From: Lasiodiplodia sp. COLG20 | Taxonomy: Eukaryota > Ascomycota > Dothideomycetes > Botryosphaeriales > Botryosphaeriaceae | Direction of reading: 5' to 3' | NCBI GenBank assembly: GCA_009801085.1 | Contig: VNWV01000004.1 | Coordinates: 868,001 to 932,000 of the forward strand | Length of the DNA stretch: 64,000 nt | Shown: positions 45,158 through 55,999 of the stretch, in pieces | Numbering within the stretch: position 1 is the stretch's first letter | How the letters are laid out: each line of letters starts with the position of its first letter | The notes under the pieces: model-generated | The model's input: only the letters and a program-made list of their open reading frames with translations | The model's database searches: none | Told to the model about the DNA's origin: nothing | Translations under genes and position numbers: made by a program

Positions 45158-45795
45158 TTAGCTCTCACTAGCCCTTAGCCCGCACTGACTGCACGGGTAC
45201 TTCGAACTAAGGTTCTCATTCGGGCTTTGGCTCTGCACAACTCACATTGCTTTGTCTGAATATATTCATACGAACTTAGTCAAGAACAGCTACCAGAACT
45301 TTGACAAACAAAACTTACGCGGAAACCTCCCTTGTAAGTAGAATAGATCTCCAGCCCAACCTTATCTTTATCATATAGGCACTTTTGACATATCAAAGGC
45401 TTGGTGCCGTGATCCATACGAGCGGACGTGCACCCCGCACAGAACCAGTAGAATCCAATATCTTCAGGATACACACGGCATATCTGAGGTTCATCAGTCT
45501 AACGAGCAGGATAGAATAAAAGAAGCCTTCTGCTCACCATGCAAGTAGAATAGCCGCATATTTCGCATTGCTTGTCTTCATCCAGCCGGTTGAGCGTGTC
45601 CCGCCATGTTGGCTCAACCAGTTTTTCATCACACCCGCAGCGCATGATCGGTTGTAAGGCTTTCCAGGAGCCGAGGATGTAAGCCCAGTTAGTTTTGGAT
45701 ACGCAAGCAACAGCGTTGAGCTCCTTGGGCTTGAGGCTGGAAGCCAGGCTTCGAAGAATGGGGTATTGACCTAAAAGGTCATGGAGTTCTGGCAT
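45158..45795 (-). CDS. F-box-like/cysteine-rich family, copy B, doubtful 3' end
   Basis: Exons complement(45319-45483, 45538-45795) are clear, with MPELHDLLGQYPILRSLASS, RCGCDE, QCEICGYSTCM|ICRV and CAGCTSARMDHG..LICQKC. The third exon is ambiguous. Using acceptor TTCAG (exon from 45255, stop 45175-45177) the frame holds QCELC but then loses the last Cys pair, giving 167 aa. Using acceptor TTGTGCAG (exon from about 45238, stop 45158-45160) the frame skips QCELC but keeps YPCSQCG. Copies A and C have both Cys pairs in one frame, so a 1-2 nt indel in this exon is likely. F-box-like N-terminus suggests an SCF-type adaptor; Zn-binding is inferred from Cys spacing. Confidence 0.55.
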
Positions 45796-46042
45796 TTTGC
45801 GAAGACACCGTACGGAAGAATATGATTGAGGGAGAAATCCACCAGTTGAAATGGGGTTTATATACCTTTCAGTCGCATAGAGCAGATTTTTTTCACGTGT
45901 GGGTGTGGAACAGGGTCTTTTCTGAACCGGAGAACTCTGAGGTTATCATTAGATGCCAGATCACCACGAAAGCTGTTCCCATGGAGCTAGATTGGCAATT
46001 CTAACTAAATGCAGTAGCGAAATGCTCTATAAGTGGAAACGC

Positions 46043-46958
46043 TCATGGGGCGTAAGGATAATATTCCTGCAGATTCCAATATTCGGCCACATTCTGAAGG
46101 ATACCGTCACAAAAGGGACAAACGTAATGCATGTGGGCCATGGCAAACTCACGGCTGCAGCAACCACAGTCTGCAAACTGTACTCCAGTCAGCATCTGCA
46201 CGAGTCAACGCTCGGAGCAACGGGGAAAGCACTCACAGTAGCTCCTGGATTCCATGGACTTCCCACATTTACAGAAATTGACCGCATGAGGAATAAGTAG
46301 AAGGGGTCCTCGAGAGCAAGCCCTACGCGGCTATCTCGCTCCGTGTGCTCGCGCTGCCTCGTCTTCGCCGCCTTTCTGAGATCTTTGTCGAAACAACGGC
46401 GGCACGTGTAAGGCGTCACCCAGCGGCGTGCTGGTGTACACCTGCAAGTGTTCGCTCTATCTGCCGGGTAGCAATCACTGCACTTCCACACGCCAAAGGG
46501 CCTCATATCCCTCATATCCCGAGGGTAGCCTTGGTGCTCCCTCAGGATGTCGCCGAGTGATACTCGGCAGTTCTGTGTTCGGTGAGCTCGACGATACTTG
46601 AATGCAGTATGTCCAACAGACTTACCTCGCATGTCTTGCAGCCACAATGAGCGCAGAAATCAAATGAGTCAGCACAGCCCAGCAGCGGGAATGGTTGTCC
46701 GTTAGCCGGCTCTTGGGCACTCGCCTCGCCAGTCAACACGTCAAAACTCCAAGTACCGTGTCGTTTGCGACAGCCTTCACCCTCGCAGCGAGTATGGCTT
46801 TTGATGTTGCGCAAAAAATCATCATCTCGATCTGTGATGAGAAATTTACGGCTGTGTGGATCGGTGGAAGCCATATGGAAAAAATCCCGGGTTGTGAGAT
46901 TCCTCACAATTGACACCAAGATGTCGTAGTGTACAAGCAAGTCCCATAGCTCCGGCAT
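46043..46958 (-). CDS. F-box-like/cysteine-rich family, copy C, intact
   Basis: Three exons, complement(46043-46177, 46273-46572, 46626-46958), give 255 aa with all joins in phase 0. The last intron uses GTAAAT..TACAG with branch GCTGAC. The N-terminus MPELWDLLVHYDILVSIVRNLTTRDFF looks like an F-box helix pair. Then come Cys clusters: HTRCEGEGC, CAHCGCKTCE|NCRV, KCSDCYP..CRCTPARRWVTPYTCRRCF, and CGCCSREF..YVCPFCDG. At least five CxxC pairs suggest two or three zinc sites. No named domain recognised. It sits 3' of nothing related but heads a tandem array with copies B and A on the same strand, spaced about 250 bp apart. Confidence 0.65.
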
Positions 46959-47366
46959 ATTAGTAGTTAGTATGATTGGTGCTTCGTGAATTCAAAGAAG
47001 AAAATACGCTTATATATGCGCAATAAAGGCTTCACGTGGCGTGTATTGCTTATTCGTGTGTTGATATTTTCGGAAAACTGACCCTTGATCTCCCTGCTGA
47101 GCGTTTGGGTCAGCATGATGGCTTCCGATTGAATCAAGAGACGTGAAGTTACCAAGGCAACTGATAATTTTTATTCTCTCGATGCACGCCTATTGCGCAT
47201 GTGATAGCTGCGGCATCACAGGCCAGGGCTGCCTTGGAACAGAATCACGGGACATTCTTTCTCCTCCTTTTGATTGCCATGGCCGTCCCCTTTTTTACCA
47301 TCATTGACCACATTCATCTCAACTCATAGTATTGCGCCTATTGACAAGGGATCTGCTCCGGATCCC
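46959..47366. other. upstream region of copy C
   Basis: 408 bp between copy C's start codon and the stop codon of the Nudix gene (both minus). A pyrimidine/AT-mixed promoter region with nothing specific. Confidence 0.4.
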
Positions 47367-48324
47367 TCAGACGTTAATCTTCCCCTCCTTCCTCAGGCCT
47401 TCATAGAAAGCCCAAGCAGCCAGAGCCTTGGAATCCCGACCACCCTCTTTCCAGAGATCTTCCAGCTTTACGAGTTTCAGGGTAATCTTCTCGCCATGTT
47501 CCCTGAGGCCCGTCAATTTGCCCTGCCACTCCTTCAATGTATCCCTCTTGACTCTCCGCTGATGCAGGAACAACGGGATGAACTCGTCGCATCCGCCGGC
47601 ACTGGGGTACATGGCCTGCCTCAGCGTCTCGCCCGTCGTATCCTCCGTCTTTGGCAAGGCAAGGGCGGTCAGGTCGATAAGATCGCTCTCGGGAACCTTC
47701 ATGCCCGTCTCCTCCTCGATTTCCTTGGCGGCGCCGCCGGCAAAGGTGCCGCTGTCGTCGAGCATGCCGGCCGGGAGCTCCACCAGCGAGAGCGAGGCGG
47801 CGGGTATGCGGGGTTGTACGGTCAATATCACGTACTTTTCTTGCTCGGTGTGCTCGGGGACATCGTCGGGTTGAAGGATGAGCTAGCGAGCGGGTTAGCG
47901 GCGCGGGGAAGCCATTGGTGGCTCGTCGCAGACTTACCAGCATGCCCACGCTGCCGCCGCGGAGGAAAATTGAACCGGGCAGGTATTCGCCATTGTCGTT
48001 GGTGACTTCGGCCTTGAGCTTCACGAAGCCCAGCTTCGTCTTGCTGAACCAATCGCATGCCTGGACGTCGATCTTGCGGAGCTTGTAGGGCGCGTCATAG
48101 AAGACATGGTCTTTGTTCTGCTGCTGGGATAGCGAGTGCTGTAGCGTTGATATCCAGTTCTTGAATGCGGTGAATGAGAGCAGTTGGTCTTTGGTGATGT
48201 CGTTGGTGAGGTTGACGGTGCACTCGGGTGACGAGTTTGGGAGAACAAACGACGTCATGGTTCGGGCGGTAGGGGTGCGAAATGCGCGAAGGTGTCGGCC
48301 TGTTAATCTGAGTCGCGAGAGCAT
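47367..48324 (-). CDS. Nudix hydrolase, ADP-sugar pyrophosphatase-like (NUDT14/YSA1 group)
   Basis: Two exons, complement(47367-47882, 47938-48324), give 300 aa. Intron 47883-47937 (GTAAGT..GCTAG) joins GSVGML to LILQPDD. The Nudix box is GMLDDSGTFAGGAAKEIEEETGM in outline: the helix KEIEEETG keeps the metal-binding glutamates, with Lys for the usual Arg and Gly for the first Glu. Residues 1-22 (MLSRLRLTGRHLRAFRTPTART) look like a mitochondrial or organelle presequence; a Met at residue 23 is an alternative cytosolic start. Likely hydrolyses ADP- or UDP-sugars, by family. Confidence 0.8.
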
Positions 48325-48486
48325 ACGTGACGAATTGTGGAGGGTATCACAGTGTCATGGTGCAATGCCCCGCCGAGGGCTTGAAAGCTATCTGATGACG
48401 TCGGCAAGCAGGGCTGAACCCTGAAGGCTCGTGCGCGCCCATCTCCACTCAACCTTCATCTCCAACCTCATCAAAATCCTCCTCGC

Positions 48487-49739
48487 TCAAGGAAGTGCCA
48501 TCATGCGAGTCTTTCGTACAGTCTCTCCTTCACTTCCAAGATAACGGCCCGTCATGAAACTGAAGCCGAACGTCAGTAACCTCATCCTAGGCGTTTCTGC
48601 AGTGATACTTACCTCCAATAGATGTTGCCGATGGCAAGGTCACGACAGCCGTCGATGTACTTGAGCATCTCCCGATCTATCTGCTCGCCCCAAGAGGGCA
48701 GCTCGGAAAGTGCGAGGTACCAGCCCTTGTACAAGCCGTTGAACATTTCTTCGACAGCATCGACAGCCTGCTGCTCTGAGAGACCTTGCTTCCGGTAGAC
48801 ATGGATGATGTTGTGTTCGACTCCCAGTGCCAAATCCTTCCGGTACGAGAGAACATCATTTTGCCTAGTTGACGGTGAGCCCATCTTCACACTTGTATCA
48901 TGCGAGTCTTCATACAAGCATGTAATGTCCGACGAGATGCGCCGCAGATCAGTCACAGCTCTGTTCCTGAACACGTGCAGTGGTAGCTCTATGCCCTGTG
49001 CATACCTGTCATGCATTCAATCAGCTCGGTGAAACCGAAAAGTGGGATGGCGGCTATACTTACTCCATCAGTTCAAGAGAAGGGTACACGGCAATGGAGC
49101 TTCTTCGAAAGTCCATGAACTCCTCGACGCCTATCGTAATCGACTCGGATATGACGTCGACTTGTCTCAACAACCCGTTGCAGTAGTCTTTCATCGACTC
49201 CTTGTATCGCTTCTGGAGGCCTGCCGATGCCCTCTTTTGAAAGCAGAACCAAGAGTACTGGAACACGTATCTCAGAGCGTTCTCGCTCGCAGAGACCACT
49301 GGATGGCCCTCGTCCATCGTTGCAAGTGTGGCCAATACCTCTGCTTTGGCTGCTTCGGGATCGTCCTTCAGGTCGCCCTCGTCGAACTGGTCGTCAAAGT
49401 AGAAGACCCAATGCAACCAGTCCGTGACCACACGCAGCGCCTCTTCGTCGGCATCTGGAACCCACATAGCAGCCATGTACGTAAAGTCTGCTTTCGACAC
49501 CCGGATTGCTTCTTCTTCATCCAAACCGAGGACGCCGACCGCCCACTTCTCAGCTTCGGGTTTGACTTTGTAGTAATTGGAGTTGATCCGTGGCGCAAAC
49601 GACATGATTGAAGCGAACATGTCCGGAATACGTACGTATCTCCTACTTCTCATCAGCACTGCCTTGCCAAGAAAGCTTTACCAACCGCCACAAACCTTGG
49701 CAGCTCACCACCATTGGCAATTTCCTCGGTAATAGCCAT
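48487..49739 (-). CDS. class I terpene synthase (sesquiterpene cyclase type)
   Basis: Five exons, complement(48487-48559, 48613-48864, 48916-49005, 49064-49642, 49696-49739), give 345 aa. The short first exon (MAITEEIANGGELPR) splices to RYVRIPDMFASI, a normal opening for these enzymes. The aspartate-rich Mg-binding motif is WVFYFDDQFDEG at about residue 100. The second metal motif is NDVLSYRKD (N-x3-S-x3-D/E). The C-terminus WSFMTGRYLG carries the closing RY pair. Intron 48865-48915 is 51 nt without a stop and would insert 17 residues just before the NSE motif. Its GTATGA donor, CAACTAG acceptor and the restored CLQNDVLSY support splicing. It cyclises a prenyl diphosphate, probably farnesyl-PP. 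No P450 or other tailoring gene is adjacent. Confidence 0.85.
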
Positions 49740-51852
49740 TGCGTGCAATATGGGACCTTTGTTGGCTCGGCGGACCTTGTTCTGTGGTGATGGAACAAAA
49801 AAGAGTCTTCATCGTGGCTACTTATATCTTCGCAGACTTCTCTCGGTACTGCTTCGACACTACCATACTCGGTCCCAGTCTCTAGGCAGAACTCTGCTTG
49901 AGTCGTGGAGGTCAGTGCTACACATACTGATATCACTGATCCTACACGGTCCGAGAGGGGTGGTTCAGAAAAGACCCTCCGGGCTGGGTACGATTCGAGC
50001 CCCCATAAGCAGTTGACCCTTACCCAGTAAATGGTCTTCGATAAACTCATACATTAGGCCTCGAAGGATGCTGGATGTCTCGGTCCGGCCCTTCCACAAT
50101 CCTGCGTGTGGGAATCCCCTACTGCACCAAAGCCACCCTTGCTTGAATACGATCCACCACCGTTGTCTACACTCTCAAGCATCCGCCAACCACGCCATTA
50201 TTTCTACGGGAAAGTTGTTGCAATACTAGATTCATCCGCTGTGCCGCACTTACAATCGTTAAGCGATACGGCCCCCAGCGCTCAAGGCAACCCGTGGAAT
50301 TCCGGAATTTGGCCCCATTGCTTTTAAATCACGTCACATGTACCAACGTGAGGATGTTTAGTGAACTGAAGACAGAGATATTCAGCCAGGGTGTTGGTAA
50401 CAGACGAGGTTAATGCCTTGGTTCAATCACACAAGCTCCGGGAATTCTTAGGATTTTAAGGCCACACTATTCAACGCCCAATATACCCATTCTGATAGAG
50501 TAAAAATCCACCGTAACATGTCTTTATATGAGTTGATGCATTAATTTTCGACGTACAGATAAATCACATCTCAGCGATATTTCCTTTCTTACATTCTCTT
50601 TGCCCTAAGGCCTACATGAAATGCGAGCAATCGCATATTCGATGGGGCCAACAGGAGCAGAACAGCTGTTGCGGCACAGTCGCATCCTTTGCCCACTGGC
50701 CCGGACGCAACGCACCATGTTTGCCCTCAGCGCGGGCCGATCCCAACCGCTCGAGTCGTGCTATCACATAGCCACTCATAGATTCCTACGAGCTCAGCTC
50801 TTCCACGAAATCCGGCCAAAGCCCCCATCACGTCGCATCCTTCCCGCATGCCTTCTCCTTCCTCACACTCTACTCCACCCTGTCCCCCACCCGCCTCGGA
50901 ACGCGGTCTCCCGGCCTTCGCCTCCACCATACAGGCAACAGCGGATCATGCTCCAGCGGAGCAACGTCCGTCCGCGCAGGCGCCGCTGCCCAGTCATTTT
51001 GCAGGCCTGCCCTTCCCTCCCGGACCCCAATGCCCGGCGTTGAATGCGAGCAGTAACTTATTGTACATCGGCCGCTCTCAAGGTCGGGCTCCTTGCTCGT
51101 GGGAAGCCCGAAGAGAGAACGGAGGCGAACGCTGAACGTAGATAGGCATGAGCTGGTCGTGGGGGAGGATGAGGAGCTAGAGCCGCGGTCCATACTTTAG
51201 GTTTGAGTGCTTGAACACGTCTTCTGTGAGCTTGCGTTTGAGGTTTATGTGTGACTCCACTAATAATGTGAGTGGGCTTTCTTTGTTTAGAGCGATTGGT
51301 GGTGTTCGAGTTTGGAACGGCGTTTGTGTGGAAATGCTACGCTTTTCGTGTTTGAGTATCTAGAAGTGTCGAATCCCGACGTGACGTGTGCTTTGTGCTG
51401 GCCCAATTAAACAATTTGTCCTTTACCGGAAGCTGCGTAACAAGCCATTGTGTGTCGTGCATAGAACTCTTTCGTTTACAAGGTGTGTCTCAGCTGGGTG
51501 GTGCTTTGAAGGGTATTGGTAAATCATTTGGAGACTGACAATGCCTCGCAGCGGATCCTTCAATGGTGAATAATGTATGCAAATACCAAGGGACAATATC
51601 CCCGCAGAAAAAATGTAGGTATCAACTGCAGATACCGAAGGGCAGTGTGCATGCTTCGAAAATTGTCGTCATGCGCTGGAAAATTCTCCGTCCTTCGGCG
51701 CCAAAGGTATGATACTTGCTCGTAGGCTGCTCCAAGCTCTGATATGGAGGATTGTTCTCGTAAATGAATCTCGTTTTTGAGGTTATCCCGAAGAAGGAAC
51801 GGGCAGCTTACGCCGCGCGAAGATTTTCTTACAACCGTATAGCTGCGACCAC
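49740..51852. other. intergenic, no supported gene
   Basis: About 2.1 kb upstream of the terpene synthase. A 140-codon plus frame at 50621-51043 is Pro/Arg/Ser-rich with no domain. A T-arm-like sequence near 49986 does not extend into a tRNA. Confidence 0.45.
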
Positions 51853-52827
51853 TTACGCCATTTCATTTGCGGCATCCCTAGCGATCCGCCGCGTCTCCTC
51901 ATCCAACGTCCCGTCCTGTGCAAAGCTTTCAAATCTAGCCCTCCATAGCGCCCATCTTTCCGGTGAAAAGCCGTATCCATGTTTTTCTGCATCATAAAGA
52001 GAACCTCCGCCTGCTGTCTTCTTCTCATGGCCCGAAAACTTTCTCTCCTCAGTTCCCAAGTCTTCACCTAGGAGACGTATCCACTGAGCTGCCCCTGGGA
52101 TATGGATTCGCGGCTCGAGCGGTTGACCGCGTTCCTCAAGAGTTCGCTTGAGAGTCCATATGGCGTACAGACTGTAGTCGAGAGCATCCCCACGGTGTTG
52201 CGAGAGCTTGGTCAGATGGGCGGCGAATGCGTTGCAGTTGGACCATTGCTGGCGGACCGCATCCTCGGAGAGTCTTTCTTCTTCGCGCTGTGCCTTGGAT
52301 GCCGGGCCTGTGGCTGCTTGTGAGCTTTCGTTTTTCACTGCGGGTTTACTCATCTCACCGTTCCAAAGTTGACGCATCTCATCGCTGAAGGTAGGCAGGT
52401 CAGACCACAGACGCTGACGGTCGTGGATTATCACCCTGCCTGGTGCTGCCTTGCCCTCGATGCCCAGCTCTTCATCTGCCCAGGTGAGCGTCTTGTTCGT
52501 GGTGTTCTTTGCATTGGGCAAGTCTGCAAGGGCGGCCGTCAACGCCGCAAGGCGCTGCAAAACAACGTCGTCGTCAAAGGCTGCGCCTGCGTGAACGATC
52601 CGATAGATTGCGCTTGCGTACTTGTTGAAGAACTCTTCAGGGGGGCTCATTACCAGGGACTCTATCCGATTGGCGCCTTCGACAGTGCTTGTGATGCCGG
52701 CCAAGACGTTCTTGAGGACTTTGATCAATTCTCTGAACGTCAGGTCAGGCTGCGAGCATGCTTCTTCATAGGCCGCAAGCTGTTCTGCTGCCCACTGGTT
52801 GACAATATCTGCCGTGGTTGGTGGCAT
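51853..52827 (-). CDS. DUF3632 family protein
   Basis: Single exon, 324 aa, all-helical. The pattern WSNCNAFAAHLTKL..LDYSLYAIWTLKRTLEE in the second half is the core of the fungal DUF3632 family. The N-terminal half (ADIVNQWAAEQLAAYEEACS.., then YASAIYRIVHAG) fits its helical head. The C-terminus is rich in W and charged residues (SLYDAEKHGYGFSPERWALWRARFE). Cytosolic, function unknown. The stop TAA overlaps a GTAAGT, so an alternative extra 3' exon cannot be excluded. Confidence 0.65.
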   Translation of the reverse strand: MPPTTADIVNQWAAEQLAAYEEACSQPDLTFRELIKVLKNVLAGITSTVEGANRIESLVMSPPEEFFNKYASAIYRIVHAGAAFDDDVVLQRLAALTAALADLPNAKNTTNKTLTWADEELGIEGKAAPGRVIIHDRQRLWSDLPTFSDEMRQLWNGEMSKPAVKNESSQAATGPASKAQREEERLSEDAVRQQWSNCNAFAAHLTKLSQHRGDALDYSLYAIWTLKRTLEERGQPLEPRIHIPGAAQWIRLLGEDLGTEERKFSGHEKKTAGGGSLYDAEKHGYGFSPERWALWRARFESFAQDGTLDEETRRIARDAANEMA

Positions 52828-54301
52828 GCTTTAATGAGCCGGTAGGCGGTTGTGTAGCCACGTGAAGATACTGCGAGAGCTGGATATCGAAGGTACACAG
52901 CGATACCTTGGCAAGCAAAATCCTGGGCAAGCCATCACCTTTATTCCGCCAGCCGTGGGGCGTGTTCTTTGATCAGAACGCGTTTGGACAACAGCAAACC
53001 TGCGCGTAAGATGTGTTTAAGCTATGTAACGGCACTAGTCTTGCAAAAATGCTTGTTCAGGTACAAACTGCTTCGTTTCAACCAATCGATGGCTGCTACC
53101 GGTAAAAGATGGCGTCGACTTGCGGGTGGTTGCTCTTTGTCGTTCCGCATCCAGATGCTCCTTCCACGCAGCGAAAACGCCTGGTGAGCTGGAAAGAAAA
53201 AGAAAGCACTTGGGCAAGCATATGACAGGAAATGCAATTGGTGCTGTCTCCAATGAGCGGGGAGAGCTAATGCTCGAAATTCTTGATATCGATATCGTGT
53301 CCCTACATGCGGATTGACTCCTATGTGGCCAGGTGAGCATTACGAGCTGGTTGCATTAGCCAGCTCGTCGTGATGCACGGGTCTGGCATTTGGCCCAAAT
53401 CATGACCGATCGTCGCTGGGGAAGGGGCAGATCGGGGTCGGTCAATGGCGCGGGCTCGGTGCAGGCGGACGAAGCTAGGGAGCGGCAGTGCCAGGCAGCA
53501 GAGTTGCGGTCAAGCAAGTGTGAGCATGCCGAGCCCCAACGCGCAGCAGTCAGACACGCCCGGCTGAAGCGGACGGCGATGAGTCGGAGCTGGGTGGCCG
53601 CTGCGTGCGGCGGCGGGTGTTGGAGACAAGCGGGCGCGGCAACCGCAACGCTGGCAAAGACAAGCGCCAGGGAGAGCGCAATTGGCTAGGCGGCAGGGCG
53701 GGACAGCGGGCGGCAGGCGCCAGAAGTGGTGACGTGCAGGCGATGCAGAGGACGAGGCGGCGGCGGCGCGGCGTGGCTGCCGTCTGCTCGGCCTCAGTCG
53801 GCTGCTTAATAAGAGGGCTCAAATTCTCTCGCCCTACTTAACCATCGCGCCCTTCCTCTCGCCACGACTCACCACCCTTCACCCTTCACAGCCTACGGCT
53901 TGCAACCGCGCACCGCAACCCGCAAACACCGCCGCCGGCCCACCACCGCGCACACGGAGTCAAGCCGCCCGCTGCTCCGCCCGAACCGCCCCAGACCCAG
54001 GACCCGCACAAAGCACACTGCATTCAAAAACCCGATCACCGCGGCTGTATATGTATTCGCCCCGTGACAACGCTTTCAGACAGGAACCGCCGCCGAAGCT
54101 GCAAAAATTCCGTGACATACGAAAGCCTAGTAGCAACTACCATTGCACCAACGGCTAGTCCGCTACTCAGAACATCATCCACCTGAGACCTGCACCTGCT
54201 GCATGTCGCTGTTCAACTCCACGAGCTTCTCGCATCCTCGCACCACTCTTCTCCAAAACCGCCTCTCGCGCTAAGCCGCCACCCCACCACCAACCGCAAA
54301 A
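52828..54301. promoter_or_regulatory. long upstream region and leader of the eIF5 gene
   Basis: The DUF3632 promoter lies on the left. 53390-53800 is GC-rich without a supported ORF. From about 53830 the plus strand becomes pyrimidine- and CA-rich with no long ORF, which looks like a long 5' UTR. Confidence 0.45.
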
Positions 54302-55622
54302 ATGGCCAACATCAACGTCCGCCGGGATGTCACCGATCCCTTCTACCGCTACAAGATGGAGCGCCTGCAGTCCAAGATCGAGGGCAAGGGCAACGGTATC
54401 AAGACCGTCATCGTCAACCTGAGCAATGTCGCCCAGCAGCTCGCCCGTCCCCCTTCGTGTAAGTCCTGCATTCTCCTACCTCCTGCATGACCACCCGCTG
54501 ATCCCTTCCGCAGATGTCATCAAGTACTTTGGCTTCGAGCTCGGCGCTCAGACCAACAACAACCCTGCCGACGACCGCTGGATCATCAACGGCGCCCACG
54601 AAGCTGCCAAGCTCCAGGACTACCTCGACGGCTTCATTTCCAAGTTCGTTCTCTGCAAGAAGTGCAAGAACCCCGAGACCGATGTCAACATCAAGGACGG
54701 TCGCATCCTCCTCGACTGCAAGGCTTGCGGTCAGCGCACCGACGTTGACCTCCGCCTCAAGCTCAGCTCCTTCATCCTGAAGAACCAGCCCAAGAAGGGC
54801 AAGAAGGACAAGGCCACCAAGAAGGCCGAGCGCCGTGCTAAGAAGGCCAACGGCGAGGAGGAGCAGAACGGCGGCAGCGGCAGCAACGGCGACAGCGGTT
54901 CCGATCACGGCGAAGAGAATGGAGACCTGGAGCTTGAGGCCGGCAGCGACGATGAGCTCACTCGCCGCATCAACGCCGAGGCCAAGGACATTGAGGAGGT
55001 CTCTCCTAAGGAGGTCGAGTGGTCCGTCGACACTTCCGAGGAGGCTGTCAAGGCCCGTGCCAAGGACCTCCCGGATGACCTCAAGCGCGCTCTTGTCGTT
55101 GAAGATGGCGACGAGGGTGCTGATGGCCCCAACGCGTATGACCAGCTTGGTACCTGGATTCAGGAGACGGTTAAGACCAAGGGCGGTGTCAGCAAGATGG
55201 AGGACGTTGAGATCTACCTCAAGGCTAAGGAGTTCGGTATCGAGACCAAGCACAGGACGCTCACCGTCCTTGCCCAGACCATCTTCGACGACAACATGGT
55301 CAAGCAGATCGACAACCGTGCTCCCATGCTGAAGAAGATGATTACTTCGGAGAAGCACGAGAAGGCTTTCCTGGGTGGTATCGAGCGCTTCGTTGGCAAC
55401 GACAAGCCCAACCTCATCCCACAGGTGTCTGCCATTCTCATGAATGTCTACCAGAACGACCTTGTCTCCGAGGAGGTCCTCAAGGGTTGGGGCAGCAAGG
55501 CTAGCAAGAAGTACGTTGACCTGGCTACCAGCAAGAAGGTCCGCAAGTCGGCTACCCAGTTCCTCGAGTGGCTCGAGAACGCTGAGAGCGACGAGAGCGA
55601 GGAGGAGTCTGACGAGGAGTAA
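54302..55622 (+). CDS. TIF5: translation initiation factor eIF5
   Basis: Two exons, 54302-54458 and 54514-55622, give 421 aa; intron 54459-54513 joins ARPPSY to [10 protein letters not shown]. The N-terminal GAP domain starts [19 protein letters not shown] with the arginine finger. The C2-C2 zinc ribbon is CKKC..CKAC at about residues 99-121. An acidic/Lys linker ([17 protein letters not shown], then Gly/Ser/Asp) follows. The W2/HEAT domain fills residues about 245-405 and ends in the aromatic-acidic tail [18 protein letters not shown], which binds eIF2-beta and eIF3. It triggers GTP hydrolysis on eIF2 at start-codon recognition. Codon use is strongly biased to GC endings (AAG, GAG, ATC), as expected for high expression. 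Confidence 0.97.
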
Positions 55623-55999
55623 CTTTCTCTAATCACGGCTTTTTGATGGAGGCAGGCATAGCAATGGCTTCGGACGACGCTTGAGTAAAGCGTTTTCCTG
55701 GTTACCTGTTAGATGCTTGTTCGGCTTGTTTGCTTTTTATCGTTTTGCTCTGCTACAACTCCGCTCCTTCACCTGCTTAAAGTATTGGATTTGCTCTCCT
55801 AGTTTTAGGCAATGCAACTTCATCTCAAATGAATATGCTCGTGCTCGTGCCCAGCGATTGATGTATGACGTCTGGAGATCAGAGGTCTATTTTAAGATGT
55901 GCTATCGATAGCAACTTGCGGCCGATAAGCTTCCAGCCGCATTGACGACTCTCTGAGCTTTCCACCAGTACTTTCGCAACACCACCTACATCCAACGCA
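55623..55999. other. intergenic, eIF5 3' UTR and MED22 promoter
   Basis: 377 bp between two plus-strand genes. Nothing else recognised. Confidence 0.45.

Noticed and set aside
46237..46320. Frameshift in copy C between LALEDPF and FCKCGK
   Set aside because: Using donor GTAAAT at 46272 and acceptor TACAG at 46178 gives a clean phase-0 join; the apparent FCKCGK segment is intronic.
49980..50010. tRNA-like T-arm (GTACGATTCGAGCCCC)
   Set aside because: The stem does not pair properly around the loop, and no D-arm or anticodon arm precedes it.
50621..51043. 140-codon plus ORF upstream of the DUF3632 gene
   Set aside because: Pro/Arg-rich, no domain, no splice partner; also open on the opposite strand.
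54414..55358. 314-codon minus-strand ORF
   Set aside because: Antisense of eIF5, produced by its strong codon bias; no domain and Leu/Val-rich.
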